Made by a program: the position numbers and the translations under genes. The notes under the pieces were generated by a model. The model had not been told where the DNA came from and made no database searches. It saw only the letters and a program-made list of their open reading frames with translations. From Nansenia antarctica (taxonomy: Eukaryota > Chordata > Actinopteri > Argentiniformes > Microstomatidae): a stretch of 64,000 nucleotides of DNA. Of the stretch, positions 1 to 11,499 are shown piece after piece (within the stretch, counting starts at the first letter, position 1; each line of letters opens with the position of its first letter). Location: assembly GCA_963989245.1 (NCBI GenBank), contig OZ022346.1, forward strand, positions 2,620,462-2,684,461, given 5' to 3'.

Positions 1-1600
1 TAGAGAATGGCTAGTGGCTTTAGTGACGAGCTGCTAGTTTGGCCCCAACTTGTCAAACAGTATGTCAGATGTGACATAATCATGGCGTTCATGTATAATT
101 TGGCAGCATTAAAAGTCATTACATTTCTGATATATTTAAAATTGGTTAGGCTAAACTTGACTCTGGCATACTTTCTTAATGCGTGTTTTGAATGACAGAT
201 TGGAGTCAATAATGATACCCAGATATTTAAATTGTGGCACAATGCTAATATTTTTACCTGAGATTAATATATTGGACACAATGTTACATTGTCTTTTAGT
301 AAAAAAACATTCCTACAGTTTTATTTACGTTAAGTTGAAGGCATGAACGGTTCAGCCAATTTGTGATCTGATCCATAGCTGTGATGAGTTTGGCAGCAGC
401 CAGATGTTTGGTCTTGGCATGCACATATATTACGGTGTCATCAGCATATAATTGTATTTCGACATCAGGGCAGACAGATGGCAGATCATTAATGTATAGG
501 CTAAACAGCAGCGGGCCGAGCATTGATCCTTGAGGTACACCGGTGCACAGGTTAAGAGCTGATGAACGGTGGTTGTTCACAGAAACATGTTGACTTCTAC
601 CAGTTAGGTATGACTCAATCCATTTGAGTGCTAATGAGGAGAAGTTAAAAGCAGACAGTTTGGCAATAAGGACCTTATGGTTGACTGTGTCGAAAGCTTT
701 GCGAAGGTCTAAAAACACAGCACCAACAACACCTCCTTTGTCAACCATTGCTCGGACCTTCTCTAAGAAGAGACAGTTAGCTGTTTCAGTGGAGTGATGG
801 GCCCTAAAGCCAAACTGCATGGGATGGAGATTAAATGGACCATTATTTAAGAAAGAAACAAGCTGCTCTGATACCCACTTCTCGGCAACCTTGGAAATCA
901 CAGGTAAAATGCTGATTGGGCGATAGTTGCATATGTTCTGGGGGTCATCTGACTTAAATATGGGAGATACAATTGCGGTCTTCCAGGTACTTGGGAATGT
1001 CCCCTGTAATACTGACAGGTTGATAGTTTGTGTAATAGGGGGGACTAGGTATTCTTTCAGAGATTTAAGCATTATAGAATCTATACCATATACGTATATC
1101 CTTCGCCATTGAGGCTCTAAGAGAATTAACGATTGCTTGAGTCTTAAGTTCAGTGATAGGTTGAATGCTGAAGGAGGGCTTGCTTTCGTCAGCCTTAATA
1201 ATGTTTTCTGTTGTTAAGGGAAAATTCTGTGCGAATTCGGCTACAGAATTGATCAAATATTAATTAAAGGCTACAGCTATTTGTGCTGGGTCTTGCATTA
1301 GCTTACCATTCAGTTTCAGCTCTAACTGGTTCCTAGGCCTGTGGTTGATCCCCATTACATTCTTAATCTGTTCCCAGATCAGCTTTGTGTTACCCTTTGC
1401 CTCATTAATAATTGTTATAAAAAAGTTGGCTTTGGCCTTTCTGATTGCTTTGGTTACTTTGTTACGTAATGAGGTGAACCTCTGCCTATCACTACTTAAT
1501 TTGGTCTTCAGAGCTCTTTTCAATGCAGAGTCTCTTTCCTTCATCAGGTTAAATAGTTCAGTAGATTATCTGGATCGATGCTGGCTTTGGGCTTGGGGCG
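1..1600 (-). mobile_element. LINE remnant, 5'-truncated, running off the left edge
   Basis: A non-LTR retrotransposon of the Jockey/CR1/L2-like group lies on the minus strand; its 3' end is beyond base 1. The recognisable part begins near 1600 with the linker ahead of the reverse transcriptase (RT) and continues through the RT. No 5' UTR or endonuclease is visible, as expected for a 5'-truncated LINE. The clade is inferred from RT motif style only; assignment to L2, Rex or CR1 needs a tree. Confidence 0.8.
296..1544 (-). pseudogene. LINE ORF2 reverse transcriptase fragment, broken
   Basis: Encodes RT, which would copy LINE RNA into DNA at a nicked target. Visible motifs are NYRPISILP, KAFDTVNHKVL (motif A), GVPQGSMLGP (motif B) and LYADDTVIY (catalytic YADD). 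The frame is broken at least three times: an in-frame stop at 1260-1262, a frameshift near 1070 where two frames overlap, and a frameshift in the A7 run at 301-307. Downstream of that run the other frame stays open and resembles the usual continuation with a FKYLG-type motif, so the coding region once ran past 296. It is a dead copy. Confidence 0.8.
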
Positions 1601-2810
1601 AGGTCATTTCTTGTGAAATGTTTCGCCTCTTGGCCAGTCAAGACTTCACTGCGAAAAAACTCTAGTATGGCGTCCACCTTATACACTGGGAACGTGTTGC
1701 ATTCTGACATTGTTGCTCAGAGCCCTGCCACAGCTCAAAACAGGAGAAAGAGAGGGGAACCAGCATTCACATAAGAATATCTTCTTCTATTTTCAATGTG
1801 CACTTTCATAATCTGGAACTGAAAAATGACCTTGCCCTACTTTACCAGATCCTGTCACAACTTAGAGACGAAAAGAAGGGAATACATCCTGTACTGAGTT
1901 AGGTACATCCACACTTCACTATAATGAGCAAGAGAGAAGTGTGTTTACCTCTGGTTTGTCCTCATGTCTTTGAGCAGGAAACACCACTGTTATTATGCAA
2001 ATAAGGAGGATACATACCGGCATGTATTTATAGAGGAATGAATTCTGTGTCAACCAATTTATCTTGTTTTCCATTAGCTCAGAATAGTGGAATCCTTTTC
2101 CAAGTGTGAACAAGTTGTATTCATAATGTTGACAAGAAGAAATTTGACTGGAACATTGTTGCAAAAGTGATTTGAATCCCTTTGTGATTGGCATAATAGA
2201 TGGCATTGAGAGGAACGCAAACTGCTTATGAGAAATGATGCTTCATTCGTTTTGCATTCCAATGCAATAGCTATGCTAGATGTTATGAAATAGGTTTAGG
2301 TTTCCAATGCTAACTGTGCTAGTAGGTAGCAAAATGGTAATCTGGTATAACAGGGGCTGTGGTATTTTTACAGTAGGACATGACAGGTGCTTTTGACAAT
2401 AGTTGATGCGGAAGCTGGACACTACTCAAACAGACAGCCAATATTCTAGCATTCACTGACAGTAAAATAATGTATTATATATTTTAAAAATCATCTCCTG
2501 AGGGACAACTTTCAGACAGCTTTCTTCCGGAGTAGTTATAACCCTTAGAGGCCATACACGCACCGCTAATGTAGATTCAGGAGTCTGCTGTGAATGCAAC
2601 TGTACTGTAATTCTCAAGTGAAATGGTGAGAAACCGGTGTTATGGAGTATGGTGCCTTACAAAGAGAGTATGAATGATACAATGAACGTGTCATTTAATG
2701 GAAGTTCTATAAAATAAACTAAAATGGTGTTACACGGTATTGCTTGTATCAAATTGAATTACAGCGTTTATTGCTCGTAGACATCCAGGGTTGATAGGGA
2801 TTTATTCCCC
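1601..2810. other. Unannotated spacer
   Basis: I see no convincing gene, repeat array or known element here. Short open frames on the minus strand (for example 1919-2206) have no recognisable domain and no matching splice sites, so I treat them as chance. Confidence 0.5.
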
Positions 2811-2906
2811 TTGTTAATGGAACACTACTGTTCTTAATGGAACACTACTGTTCTTAATGGAACACTGCTGTTCTTAATGGAACACTGCTGTTCTTAATGG
2901 AACACA
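2811..2906. repeat. Tandem repeat, 20-bp unit, about 4.8 copies
   Basis: The unit TTCTTAATGGAACACTACTG recurs with one A/G variant position. It is followed by an A/T-rich stretch to about 3060 containing poly-A and poly-T runs. No gene is associated with it. Confidence 0.9.
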
Positions 2907-3397
2907 CATTAAATTAAAATATTTTTATTAAAAGATTATATATATTAAAAGATTTTTTACAGAATAAATACAGAATTAAATACAGAAATACCACATGTAC
3001 AAGTATTCAGACCTTTTGCTAACACTCCAAAAAAAAAGATTTTCTTTTTTTTTTTTAAATACAATTGTTGGTATTTACACTTCTACTGTGTGTGGAGGGA
3101 TACGTTTTAAAGGCAGTTGTTAAAATAAAAAAAACAGGTCTCAGACTGTTTCTGAATTGTCAGAAACAAAAAAATGTTGTGTCTCTCCTCCGTCCTGCAC
3201 TCTCTTCCTACTCAGAAGCTTGGGAGGAGGAGATCTAGGTATTAGGTATTCTCCTTAAATGCTTTCAGTAGGAAGACAATTTGCATGTTTACAATGTCTT
3301 TCAAAACTATTTACATTATTGATTGGTAACGTTATATTCAGTATTTGGACTTAAGTCACAGTACAAATCGGAGTAGTGAGACTGCGGATATTCTCCG

Positions 3398-3538
3398 TTT
3401 AAGAGAGAGAGCCCACCTGTCACAGGGGGGGTCGTGGTCGTGGGTTTAAGAGAGAGAGCCCACCTGTCACAGGGGGGGTCGTGGTCGTGGGTTTAAGAGA
3501 GAGAGCCCACCTGTCACAGGGGGGGTCGTGGTCGTGGG
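3398..3538. repeat. Tandem repeat, 47-bp unit, three identical copies
   Basis: Three head-to-tail copies start at 3398, 3445 and 3492. Each begins TTTAAGAGAGAGAG and ends GGTCGTGGTCGTGGG. No differences between copies were seen, which suggests recent expansion. The 3539-3871 stretch beyond it holds nothing I recognise. Confidence 0.92.
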
Positions 3539-4589
3539 TCATCCCACATTAGGCTCCTGGTCGGCTGTCGGTTGCGTTGTGAGCCACCGCCAGAGTGCTG
3601 GATGGCAACGTCGGTAACGACAATAAAACCACAATTCCTGGTCTATGCGCCAGGCCAGAGTTCAACACACAAGGTCCAAAAACAGCACCCACCACTCCAC
3701 TTGCCGAATGACAGATTGTGATTTGGTGGATAAATAGAATTCAAATTACATTAGCAAGCTAGCTAGGATGTCATCTCAAGTAAACAGGCTAGCTACATGA
3801 CTGCACAACACCTTTAATTATTTGCAAGTCAATGTACATTTCTTCATTCCACAAAGGGAGCTACTACTACATACAGTGCCTTGCAAAAGTATTCACCCCC
3901 CTTGGCATTTTTCATGTTTTGTTGCCTCACAACCTGGAATTAAAATGGATTGTTTGAAAGTTTGCATCATTTAATTTACAGAATATGCCTACAACTTTGA
4001 AGATGTGATTTTTGAAATTGTGAAGCAAACAACAACAAATAGGACAAAATAACAGAAAACTTCAATGTGCATAACTATTCACCCCCTTAAAGTCAGTACT
4101 TTGTAGAGCCACCTTTTGCGGCAATCACAGCTGCAAGTCACTTTTGATAAGTCTCTATGAGCTTGCCACATCTTTCCACTGGGACTTTTGCCCATTCCTC
4201 AAGGAAAAACTGCTCCAGCTCCTTCAAGTTTGATGGTTTGCGCTTGTGAACAGCAATCTTCAAGTCTGACCACAGATTCTCAATTGGATGGAGGTCTGGG
4301 CTTTGACTAGGCCATTCCAACACATGTATATGTTTCCCCTTGAACCACTCAAGTGTTGCTTTAGCAGTATGCTTGGGGTCGTTGTCCTGCTGGAAGGTGA
4401 ACCTCCGTCCTAGTCTCAAATCACTTACAGACTGGTACAGGTTTTGCTCAAGAATATCCCTGTATTTAGCACCATCCATCTTTCCCTCGACTCGGACCAG
4501 TTTCCCAGTCCCTGTTGCTGAAAAACAGCCCCACAGCATGATGCTGCCACCACCATGTCTCACTGTGGGGATGGTGTTCTTGGGGTGAT

Positions 4590-6771
4590 TCAATTCAATT
4601 CAATTCAATTCAATGATACGTTATTTATCCCCGTGGGGAAATTCATTTTGCCACGCCACTCCACTAAAAACAACACATAACAACACAACATAAAGGACAG
4701 ACAATAATACTGGGCCAGCCATGTATAGTATATAAAAAACAGTGAGATCATGATAGAAAAGTGGATAAAAAAGATGGCTATAGTTATTATATTAAAATAC
4801 TAAAATACTAAAAAGTGATGATGATGATTAAAATAAATAATAAATACAAATTCAGGAGCCTTGACCCCGACTACTACTTTAGTTGCCATTGAACAGTCTT
4901 AGTGCAGCCGGGATAAATGATTTTTTATATCGCTCCGTCCGGGAGCGTACCGAAATGAACCGCCCTCTGCGGCGGCTGCTGGTTTGCCCAGCGAGGACAT
5001 GATGGAGGGGGTGGTTGGGGTTGTCCCTGATGGACAGCAGCTTACTCCTAGTCCTTCTCTCCACCACCGTCCCCAGAGAGTCCAGGCTCTTTCCCACCAC
5101 TGAACCCGCCTTTTTTACGAGCTTGTCCAGCCGTCCGGTATCCCTCTTGGTGATGTTTCCCCCCCAGCAGACTGCAGCGTAGAAGAGAATGCTGGCCATG
5201 ACAGACTGGTAAAACATGGCCAGCATCTCTCCACACACTTCAAAAGACCCAAGTCTTCTTAGGAAAGTGCCTCTGTGTTGGTGGACCAGTCCAGTTTGTC
5301 GTCCAGATGCACCCCCAGGTACTTGTAGGTCTTCACCACCTCGATATCCTCGCCCCGGATGTTAATGGGCAACCGAGGTGGCTTAGCCTACGGAAGTCTA
5401 TAACTAGCTCCTTGGTCTTGGTTTGATTGAGGAGCAGACCATTCCTCTCGCTCCAGACGCTGAAGGCTCCTATCAGATCCCTGTACTCCCCCTCCCGTCC
5501 ATCCCTCACGCACGCCACTATGGCTGTATCGTCAGAGTACTTCTGTACGTGGCAGGACTCAGAGTTGTAGTTGAAGTTGAAGTCTGATGTGTACAGGGTG
5601 AACAGGAAGGGAGCCAGCACAGTTCCCTGCGGAGCCCCGATGTTGCTCACTACTGTGTCCGAGACACAGTTCCCCAGCCTGACTGACTGTGGCCGTCCAG
5701 TGAGGTAGTCCATGATCCAGGATGTAGTGGAGGGATCAACCCCCATATCTGAAAGCTTCTCTCGGAGTAGAAGAGGCTGGATGGTGTTAAAGGCACTTGA
5801 GAAGTCAAAGAACATTATCCTCACCTGACTTCCCGGCTCATCCAGGTAGGAGTAAGCACGATGGAGGAGGTAGAGGACAGCGTCATCCACACCAACTTTT
5901 TCCTGGTACCCGAACTGCAGGGGATCACGTGCATGTTCAGTCTGTGGTCTCAGATGTCTCAGAAACAGCCGCTCCAGTGTCTTCATACTATGTGAAGTGA
6001 GGGCAACCGGTCTGTAGTCGTTGAGCTCGGCCGGGCGCCCAGTTTTGGGTACTGGCACGAGACATGATGTTTTCCACAGAACCGGCACCGTCCCTGACTG
6101 TAAACTCAGGTTGAAGAGCTTCTGGAGGGGCTCAGCCAGTTGGTCTGCACAGACCTTCAGCAGCCGCGAGCACACCCCATCAGGACCCGCCGCCTTTCCA
6201 GGGTGCAGCCTCTTCAGCTCCGCCCTTACCTCCTCCACTGTGAGGGACAGGGGGGGGCTTGGTGGGAGAGGGGGGGAGGGGAGGGGAAGGGGAGGGGAGG
6301 GGAGGGGAAGGGGGCCCAGCCGTGCTGCCGAGGCTGTAGCTGTGGGATGTGGGGGAGGCTGGTGAAGCGGGAGAGGTAGTGGGAGGGGCAGCAGGGACAG
6401 AGTAGGCACCGGCCGCTGAGTCAAACCTGTTAAAAAAGTGGTTGAGCTCATTGGCCTTAGCCAAGTCTGGGACCGCTGCCTGACTGTTCTTCCGTTTGTA
6501 GCCGGTGATGGTCTTCATCCCCTTCCACACCTCTCTGGTGTTGCTGTGTTGCAGCTTCCTCTCCACCTTGTTCTTGTAGTCCACCTTGGCCTGTTTCATA
6601 CTCCTCTTCAGCTCTTGTTGTATCAGCCTGCGCTTCTCTCTGTCCCCCTCTCTATAGGCAGCCTTTTTTTGGTTCAGTAGTAGCTTGATGTTACAGGTAA
6701 TCCATGGTTTATTGTTGGGAAAGCAACGCACCGTCCTCGTCGGAACAATCATGTCCCTGCACCATGTCAAA
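4590..6771 (-). mobile_element. Rex1-like LINE inserted in the Tc1 transposase
   Basis: A 5'-truncated non-LTR retrotransposon on the minus strand. Its 3' tail is a run of TTGAA units (plus-strand ATTCA repeats from 4590). The Tc1 sequence TGAT occurs on both sides (4586-4589 and 6772-6775), an apparent 4-bp target duplication. Removing the LINE rejoins the Tc1 codons ...TSHH and PKNT. The Rex1 assignment rests on RT motifs and is a family-level judgement. Confidence 0.9.
4879..6765 (-). pseudogene. Rex1-like LINE ORF2 (RT and C-terminal region), frameshifted
   Basis: Three pieces in different frames make up one ORF2: about 6180-6765 (pre-RT linker, continuous in frame with the Tc1 transposase upstream), 5333-6451 (RT) and 4879-5238 (C-terminal tail). 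RT motifs are NDYRPVALTSH, FFDFSSAFNTIQ, GAPQGTVLAP and KYSDDTAIV; the catalytic box is YSDD. The 6240-6320 stretch is a G/A-rich run on the plus strand that encodes a proline/leucine-rich, slippage-prone segment, and the frame changes around there. Not functional. Confidence 0.87.
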
Positions 6772-7929
6772 TGATGGGATGTGTTGGGTGTGCGCCAGAC
6801 ATAGCGTTTTCCTTGATGGCCAAAAAGTTCAATTTTTGTCTCATCTGACCAGAGCACTTTCCTCCATACATTTTGGGAGTCTCTGACATGCCTTTTTGCA
6901 AACTCAAAACATGCCTTCTTATTTTTTAGCGGAAAGTAATGGCTTTCTTCTGGCCACTCTTCCATAAAGCCCAGCTCTATGGAGTGTACGGCTAATTGTG
7001 GTCCTATGGACAGATACTCCAGTCTCTGCTGTGGAACTCTGCAGCTCCTCCAGGGTTACCCTTGGTCTCTGTGCTGCCTCTCTGATTAATGCCCCCCTTG
7101 CCCCGTCCGTGTGTTTTGGTGGGCGGCCCTCTCTTGGCAGGTTTGTTGTGGTGCCATGTTCTTTCCATTTGATTATGATGGATTTGATGGTGCTCCTGGG
7201 GATCATCAAAGATTTGGATATTTTTTTATAACCCAACCCTGACATGTACTTCTCAACAACTTTGTCCCGGACTTGTTTGGAGAGTTCCTTGGTCTTCATG
7301 GCAGTGTTTGGGTGGTGCCTCTTGCTTAGGTATTGCAGCCTCTGGGGCCTTTCAGAAAAGGTGTGTATATACTGACAGATCATGTGACACTTAGATTGCA
7401 CACAGGTAGACTTCATTTCACTACGTATATGTGATTTCTGAAGGTAATTGTTTGCACCAGTACTTTTTAGGGGCTTCATAACAAAGGGGGTGAATACATA
7501 TGCACATGCCAATTTTCAGTTCTTTATTTTTTTATATGTTTTTTTTTCATTTAATTTCTAAACTTAGACTATTTTGTGCAGATTCATCAAATAAAATTCT
7601 GATTAAAAAAACATTTAAATTACAGGTTATAATGTAACAAAATAGGTAAAAAGCCAAGGGGGGTGAATACTTTTGCAAGGCACTGTATATAAATAACAAG
7701 CATCAAAAAGGTAACATCAAAGAGAGCAGAAGGGAGGATAATATGAACTGACGTAGAGGATGGGGAGGAGTTGGCCGTAGCAAGCAAGTTCATTGTTTGT
7801 GTGGGTGGATTTGGCTAAGGGGTGTAGGATATTACATGTGTAATGATTGTGTATTATCATTCCAAACTATTCCAAACCGTGGGTGGGTGGGGGTGTGTGT
7901 GTGTGGGTGGAAAGGTTGGTGGTGTGTGA

Positions 7930-9665
7930 GGCTATAGTATATTTTCCCAAAGCCAGGTCGCAAACCACAGTGCTGAGGGATCCAACGCTGCTGAGGAAAG
8001 GCAGGTGGAGGACACAGGAGGGCCTTCGGTGGACACCAATGCCTCTGAGGGGGGCACCGCTGAAGACACACACAGAACACAAAGCAACCCCGACAGCCAG
8101 GGGCAAAGCCGGAGAACAGAGAGGAGAGAACCTGGAAGGAGGCAGCTGGTCAAATGGCCAAAGGCAAACAAGGTTGCAGTCTGGCAGAAGCTGGACAAGG
8201 ACCTCAGTCTCATCCTGGATCATTCACTGCGTGGCCAGGTGGAAACCAAGCTGAACTGCATTGGAGATACATGAGTATGATGAATGCAGAGGCAGATTTG
8301 GAGTGATGGCTGAAAAGCGGAGATCAGGCCCAATGCAGAAGGGGAGAAGGGAGAGAGAGATTGAGCAGTTGGTGAAGAGGTGGCGTCAACTCCGAAAGCA
8401 GTGGAGGAAGGCAAGTAGAGAGGAGAAGGAGGGCCTGAAGCCACTGTGGGAGGAGGTGAAGGTAAACCTTGCCAGCCTGCGAAGGGCGTAGCGCATTCGC
8501 AAACGCGGAAGGAGAAAGAGAGGAGTAACTTCTTCAAAAATCCCTTCATGTTACGGTCAGATAAGGAACCCAAGCGCAGACACAGACCAGAGACAGATGT
8601 GGGAAAATAAAGTATAATTTATTTACGGACTGAGGCAGAGAATGGTCGTAAGGCAAGCGGGGGGGGGGTCAGGCAGGAGAAGTAGTCGGCAGGCAGGCAG
8701 GGGTCTAGGCAGGGGGAGTAGTCGGAAGGCAGGCAGGGGTCTAGGCAGGGGGAGTAGTCGGCAGACCGGCAGGGGTCTAGGCAGGGGGAGTAGTAGACTG
8801 ACTGAACAGAATTCTAGTAAGGCTGGAAGCGTGACTAACAGTGGAACTGAAGCTACGATCTGGCAGTGAAGTGAAGGCTGGAACGGGTCTTTATGCAGGG
8901 CTAACGAAGTGGTCATTGTGAACAGCCGGACAAACGCACACCTGAAACCACTCCTGCCAATTAAAGGGAGCGAGAGAGGGAGAGAGGGAAAGAGAGAGAG
9001 AGGCACTGCCCACTACCTAGAGGTAGAGGGCGTGACACTTCAAGCATGCGAGACAGCTGCTAGAGGACAAGAGAAGCGGGAAGCTGGAGATTTCTAGACC
9101 GGAGCTAGAGAATCACTTCAGGGAGCAATACAGTGACCCAGCAAACTCAACTCCACTGGGATCCCCTGGATATGTTCCCCGCCCAGCTCCCCCAGCTTTC
9201 CTGTTTAATGCTGCTCTCCCCAAACTCAGTGAAGTAGCAGACGTGGTCCAGAAGGCAAGAGCAGCCTCAGCCCCAGGCCCCAACGGGATACCATACAAGC
9301 TGTACAAGTACTGCCCAGGAGTCCTGAGACAGCTGTGGAACCTGTTGAGAGTGGCTTGGAAGAACCAAGTCATCCCTTCAGAGTGGCAAAGAGCTGTCAC
9401 AGTTTTCATCCCGAAGGAGCAGAACTCCACTACCATCAGCCAGTTTAGGAGTATAGCTCTCCTCAATGTTGAAGGGAAGATCTTCTTTTCCATCTTGGCT
9501 AAGAGGTTGACCAGCTACCTCACAAGTAACATCGACACCAGCTGCCAGAAGGCGGGTGTGCCAGGCTTCCCAGGGTGTGTGGAACACTCTGCAGTAATAT
9601 GGGAGCAGATCCAAAGGGCGAAAAGAGAGAGAGGTGACCTGCATGTCGTGTGGCTGGACAACCTG
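7930..9665 (+). pseudogene. RLE-type (HERO-like) non-LTR retrotransposon, decayed copy
   Basis: Clearly related to the intact array at 14264-21969. It has a basic linker (QLVKWPKANK; REREIEQLVKRWRQL, 8140-8490) in two frames, then the start of the RT (ASAPGPNGIPYKLYK and LLNVEGKIFFS, 9243-9660). Similarity stops near 9660, just after LHVVWLD, so most of the RT, the zinc knuckle and the endonuclease are missing. The reading frame changes near 8265 and a stop follows near 8490. A solo LTR at 8549-9037 interrupts it between codons equivalent to DPFK and the following helix. Confidence 0.85.
8549..9037 (-). mobile_element. Solo LTR, 489 bp, 5-bp duplication CTTCA
   Basis: Begins TGTTACGGTC and ends GCGTGACA (plus strand) and is flanked by CTTCA at 8544-8548 and 9038-9042. 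Read on the minus strand it has an ATAAA-type promoter-like box and an AATAAA-type poly-A signal further on, the usual LTR order. It includes a short GGCAGG-rich tandem region (8660-8800). It shares ends, 5-bp duplication and internal order with 47124-47720, so the two form one family. No internal coding region remains; the parent element is not in the window. Confidence 0.78.
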
Positions 9666-9680
9666 GTCTCACACGGCAGA

Positions 9681-9728
9681 CGTCAGAATTCGACTTTGTC
9701 CATCGCATCCAAACGTCGAATTCTGACG
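9681..9728. repeat. Hairpin, perfect 14-bp arms
   Basis: CGTCAGAATTCGAC (9681-9694) is repeated inverted at 9715-9728 with a 20-bp loop. It lies exactly where the decayed RLE element stops (about 9660). Nearby CTGGTCTCAC and, on the other side, GTGAGATTGGGG (about 9760-9772) look like loosely inverted ends of a very small transposon of roughly 110 bp, but I could not fix a target duplication. Confidence 0.6.
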
Positions 9729-10027
9729 GCATATACAGTTATAAACGTCGGCAGACGACGTGAGATTGGGGTAGCTCGTTCTGAAAGCGCAGGGGTGCGC
9801 CTGTTATGTGCGCCTGTCGGGGCTTCTCTCGGGATTATTCCATTTTGAATTGCACTTGCATTAATTAGTTATTCCAATTGTACTTGCATTAATTAGTTAG
9901 GCCACATTTTGAGATACAACCAACGGAGAACAGATTTTAATAACCACAGCAGAAACAATTGTCATCTTCACTGTTATATTCGCTGTCAATAGGCCTATCA
10001 ACTAGGCTATTTTACAACCCGACGTTA

Positions 10028-11010
10028 GTGTCGTTGCCGATCAATGATCGACATCGTTATATGGAGAACATTTATGAAATAGCTAATGAATGTGTGTCCT
10101 TTCAGTCTGCCTCCATCCATGTGGATGAACCACCCGACCCAAAGGCCTGAGGTGTTGTAGGAGGCATGAATATGATTTAGGGGGTATTTAGTATAACAGG
10201 CTAATGGGTTTATTGTGAGTTTACTTTGATTGTTTGTTTATTGCCTTGATCACCGTATTGAGAAGTCATATGGTTATGGGGGGTGATATTGCAAGGTAAT
10301 TTAAGCACCTGCGCACCTTGCATGGCGGTAGTGGAGAGAGAGGGGAGCGATGTATTTTTGTTGACCGCATTATACGCATATTCTATACGCATAGTTCGTT
10401 ATTTTTCTGGTTTTGATCGCTTATGGATTATTTTTGTACGTCACCGAGTTTGATTGTTCTATTCAATAAATGCTCTAAAACGTACTTTTCTGCTTGCGTC
10501 TCTCAGCGACTTTTTACTTTTGGCTCTATCTATCTCTCGCTACATATAACCCTAACCCATATCCTGTCATATAAAAGTACCTTATTGAATCTCCAGGTAA
10601 TGTATTTCTGACATCCATCACTTTTGCTGTCGTTAAGATACTTTCTTTTTCTGTTTTGGTAGTCTGTCCAATGTGACACTTGCCCTCCTCCTCCGGCCTT
10701 AGTTTTGGATCTAGCTTGCTGTTCATTATTTTCATGATAAAACGTCATAACATCTTCATATATACACCATACAGGCTAAATACTGATTAACAGTAGGCTA
10801 CTTTGGCAAATGCCCATTGAACAGATTTATTTATTATCCTATCTTAAGAAAACTAATGTAACACTCATCTGGGGATTTACACGGCAAATCAAATGAAGAA
10901 CTACAAATGCCTGATGACAGGGAGATGACGTATGACTGCTCTGATGAATCAACCCCTATTTCATTAATTTTCTCTATATAACGACGTCGATCATTGATCG
11001 GCAACGACAC
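10028..11010. repeat. Long-range inverted repeat, 25-bp perfect core
   Basis: GTGTCGTTGCCGATCAATGA... at 10028-10052 is present inverted, without mismatch, at 10986-11010. With a few mismatches the arms continue inward to about 10084 and 10955. The roughly 870 bp between them has no recognisable coding content. This could be a non-autonomous transposon or fold-back element; outside the arms there is no evident target duplication. Confidence 0.65.
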
Positions 11011-11211
11011 TATATAACAGTTTGCCTAACTGGCCATCGGATTTGGGCTCCTAATATCTAAAAAGCACTACGGTTTTCTTATTTTATCGGATTAAAGTAG
11101 CAAAGACCAGAAATTTCCATCATGACCTTAATACATTTGATTCTGAGCAAAAAACACTGGGAAAAACGGAAAAAAGGCAAGGGTACACAAGACTGTACAT
11201 AATTATTTTAA

Positions 11212-11478
11212 GAAAGAAGGAACTACCCATCCCATAAAGCATTGCGAATGATACCTTTCCAAAGCCTTTCCAGATCAACCATGATTTCCCCTTGCGATTA
11301 TTTTCATTAAATGAATGAGAAACGTCCAGTATTTGACATTATATGTTTATTATCAGTGACAAGGTAGCTAACTGGCTAACAACAACAAAAATGGTCACGA
11401 AATGTCGTTATTTTAGGTTGGAAGTCTTTGTAAAGGTATCATTCGCAATGCTTTATGGGATGGGTAGTTCCTTCTTTC
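11212..11478. repeat. Fold-back element, 47-bp perfect arms
   Basis: The left arm 11212-11258 and right arm 11432-11478 are exact reverse complements (core ACTACCCATCCCATAAAGC). Weaker inverted similarity extends both outward (A/T-rich) and inward. The spacer is 173 bp. A folded RNA or cruciform is possible; a MITE is the likeliest origin. Confidence 0.8.
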
Positions 11479-11499
11479 GTAAAATAAAATACAATTTAC

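Larger units (their letters stand above)
4138..7299 (-). pseudogene. Tc1-like transposase, split and frameshifted
   Basis: A DDE transposase that would cut and paste the element. The N-terminal part runs from a start at 7299 to 6772 and carries helix-turn-helix-like regions (GYKKISKSLMIPRSTI) and the first catalytic Asp in WSDETKIELFG. The C-terminal part is 4589-4138, with the second Asp in QQDNDPKHTAK and the Glu in ENLWSDLK. Between them lies a 2.18-kb LINE insertion. A one-base frameshift sits in the T6 run near 6925-6930 (A-run on the coding strand). The combined coding length is about 325 codons, close to the family norm. The gene is inactive. Confidence 0.93.
3874..7685 (-). mobile_element. 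Tc1/mariner-type transposon, interrupted by a LINE
   Basis: The ends are inverted copies of CAGTGCCTTGCAAAAGTATT and are flanked by TA at 3872-3873 and 7686-7687, the Tc1/mariner target duplication. A second, inner motif sits at 4065-4089 and, inverted, at 7484-7507 (TGTGCATA...TATTCACCCCCTT). This gives the IR/DR layout known from fish Tc1 elements such as Sleeping Beauty. Subtracting the inserted LINE leaves about 1.63 kb, a normal Tc1 length. Imperfect similarity of the ends extends inward roughly 75 bp. Confidence 0.95.

Noticed and set aside
1919..2262. Two overlapping minus-strand frames of 62-95 codons
   Set aside because: No domain, no splice or poly-A support, composition like surrounding spacer.
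3000..3030. AAGTATTCAGACCTTTTGCT, like a Tc1 inverted repeat end
   Set aside because: Only about 25 bases match, with no partner end, TA pair or transposase nearby.
7832..8573. Overlapping Pro/Leu-rich frames on the minus strand
   Set aside because: Antisense of the decayed RLE element; the plus strand carries the recognisable linker.
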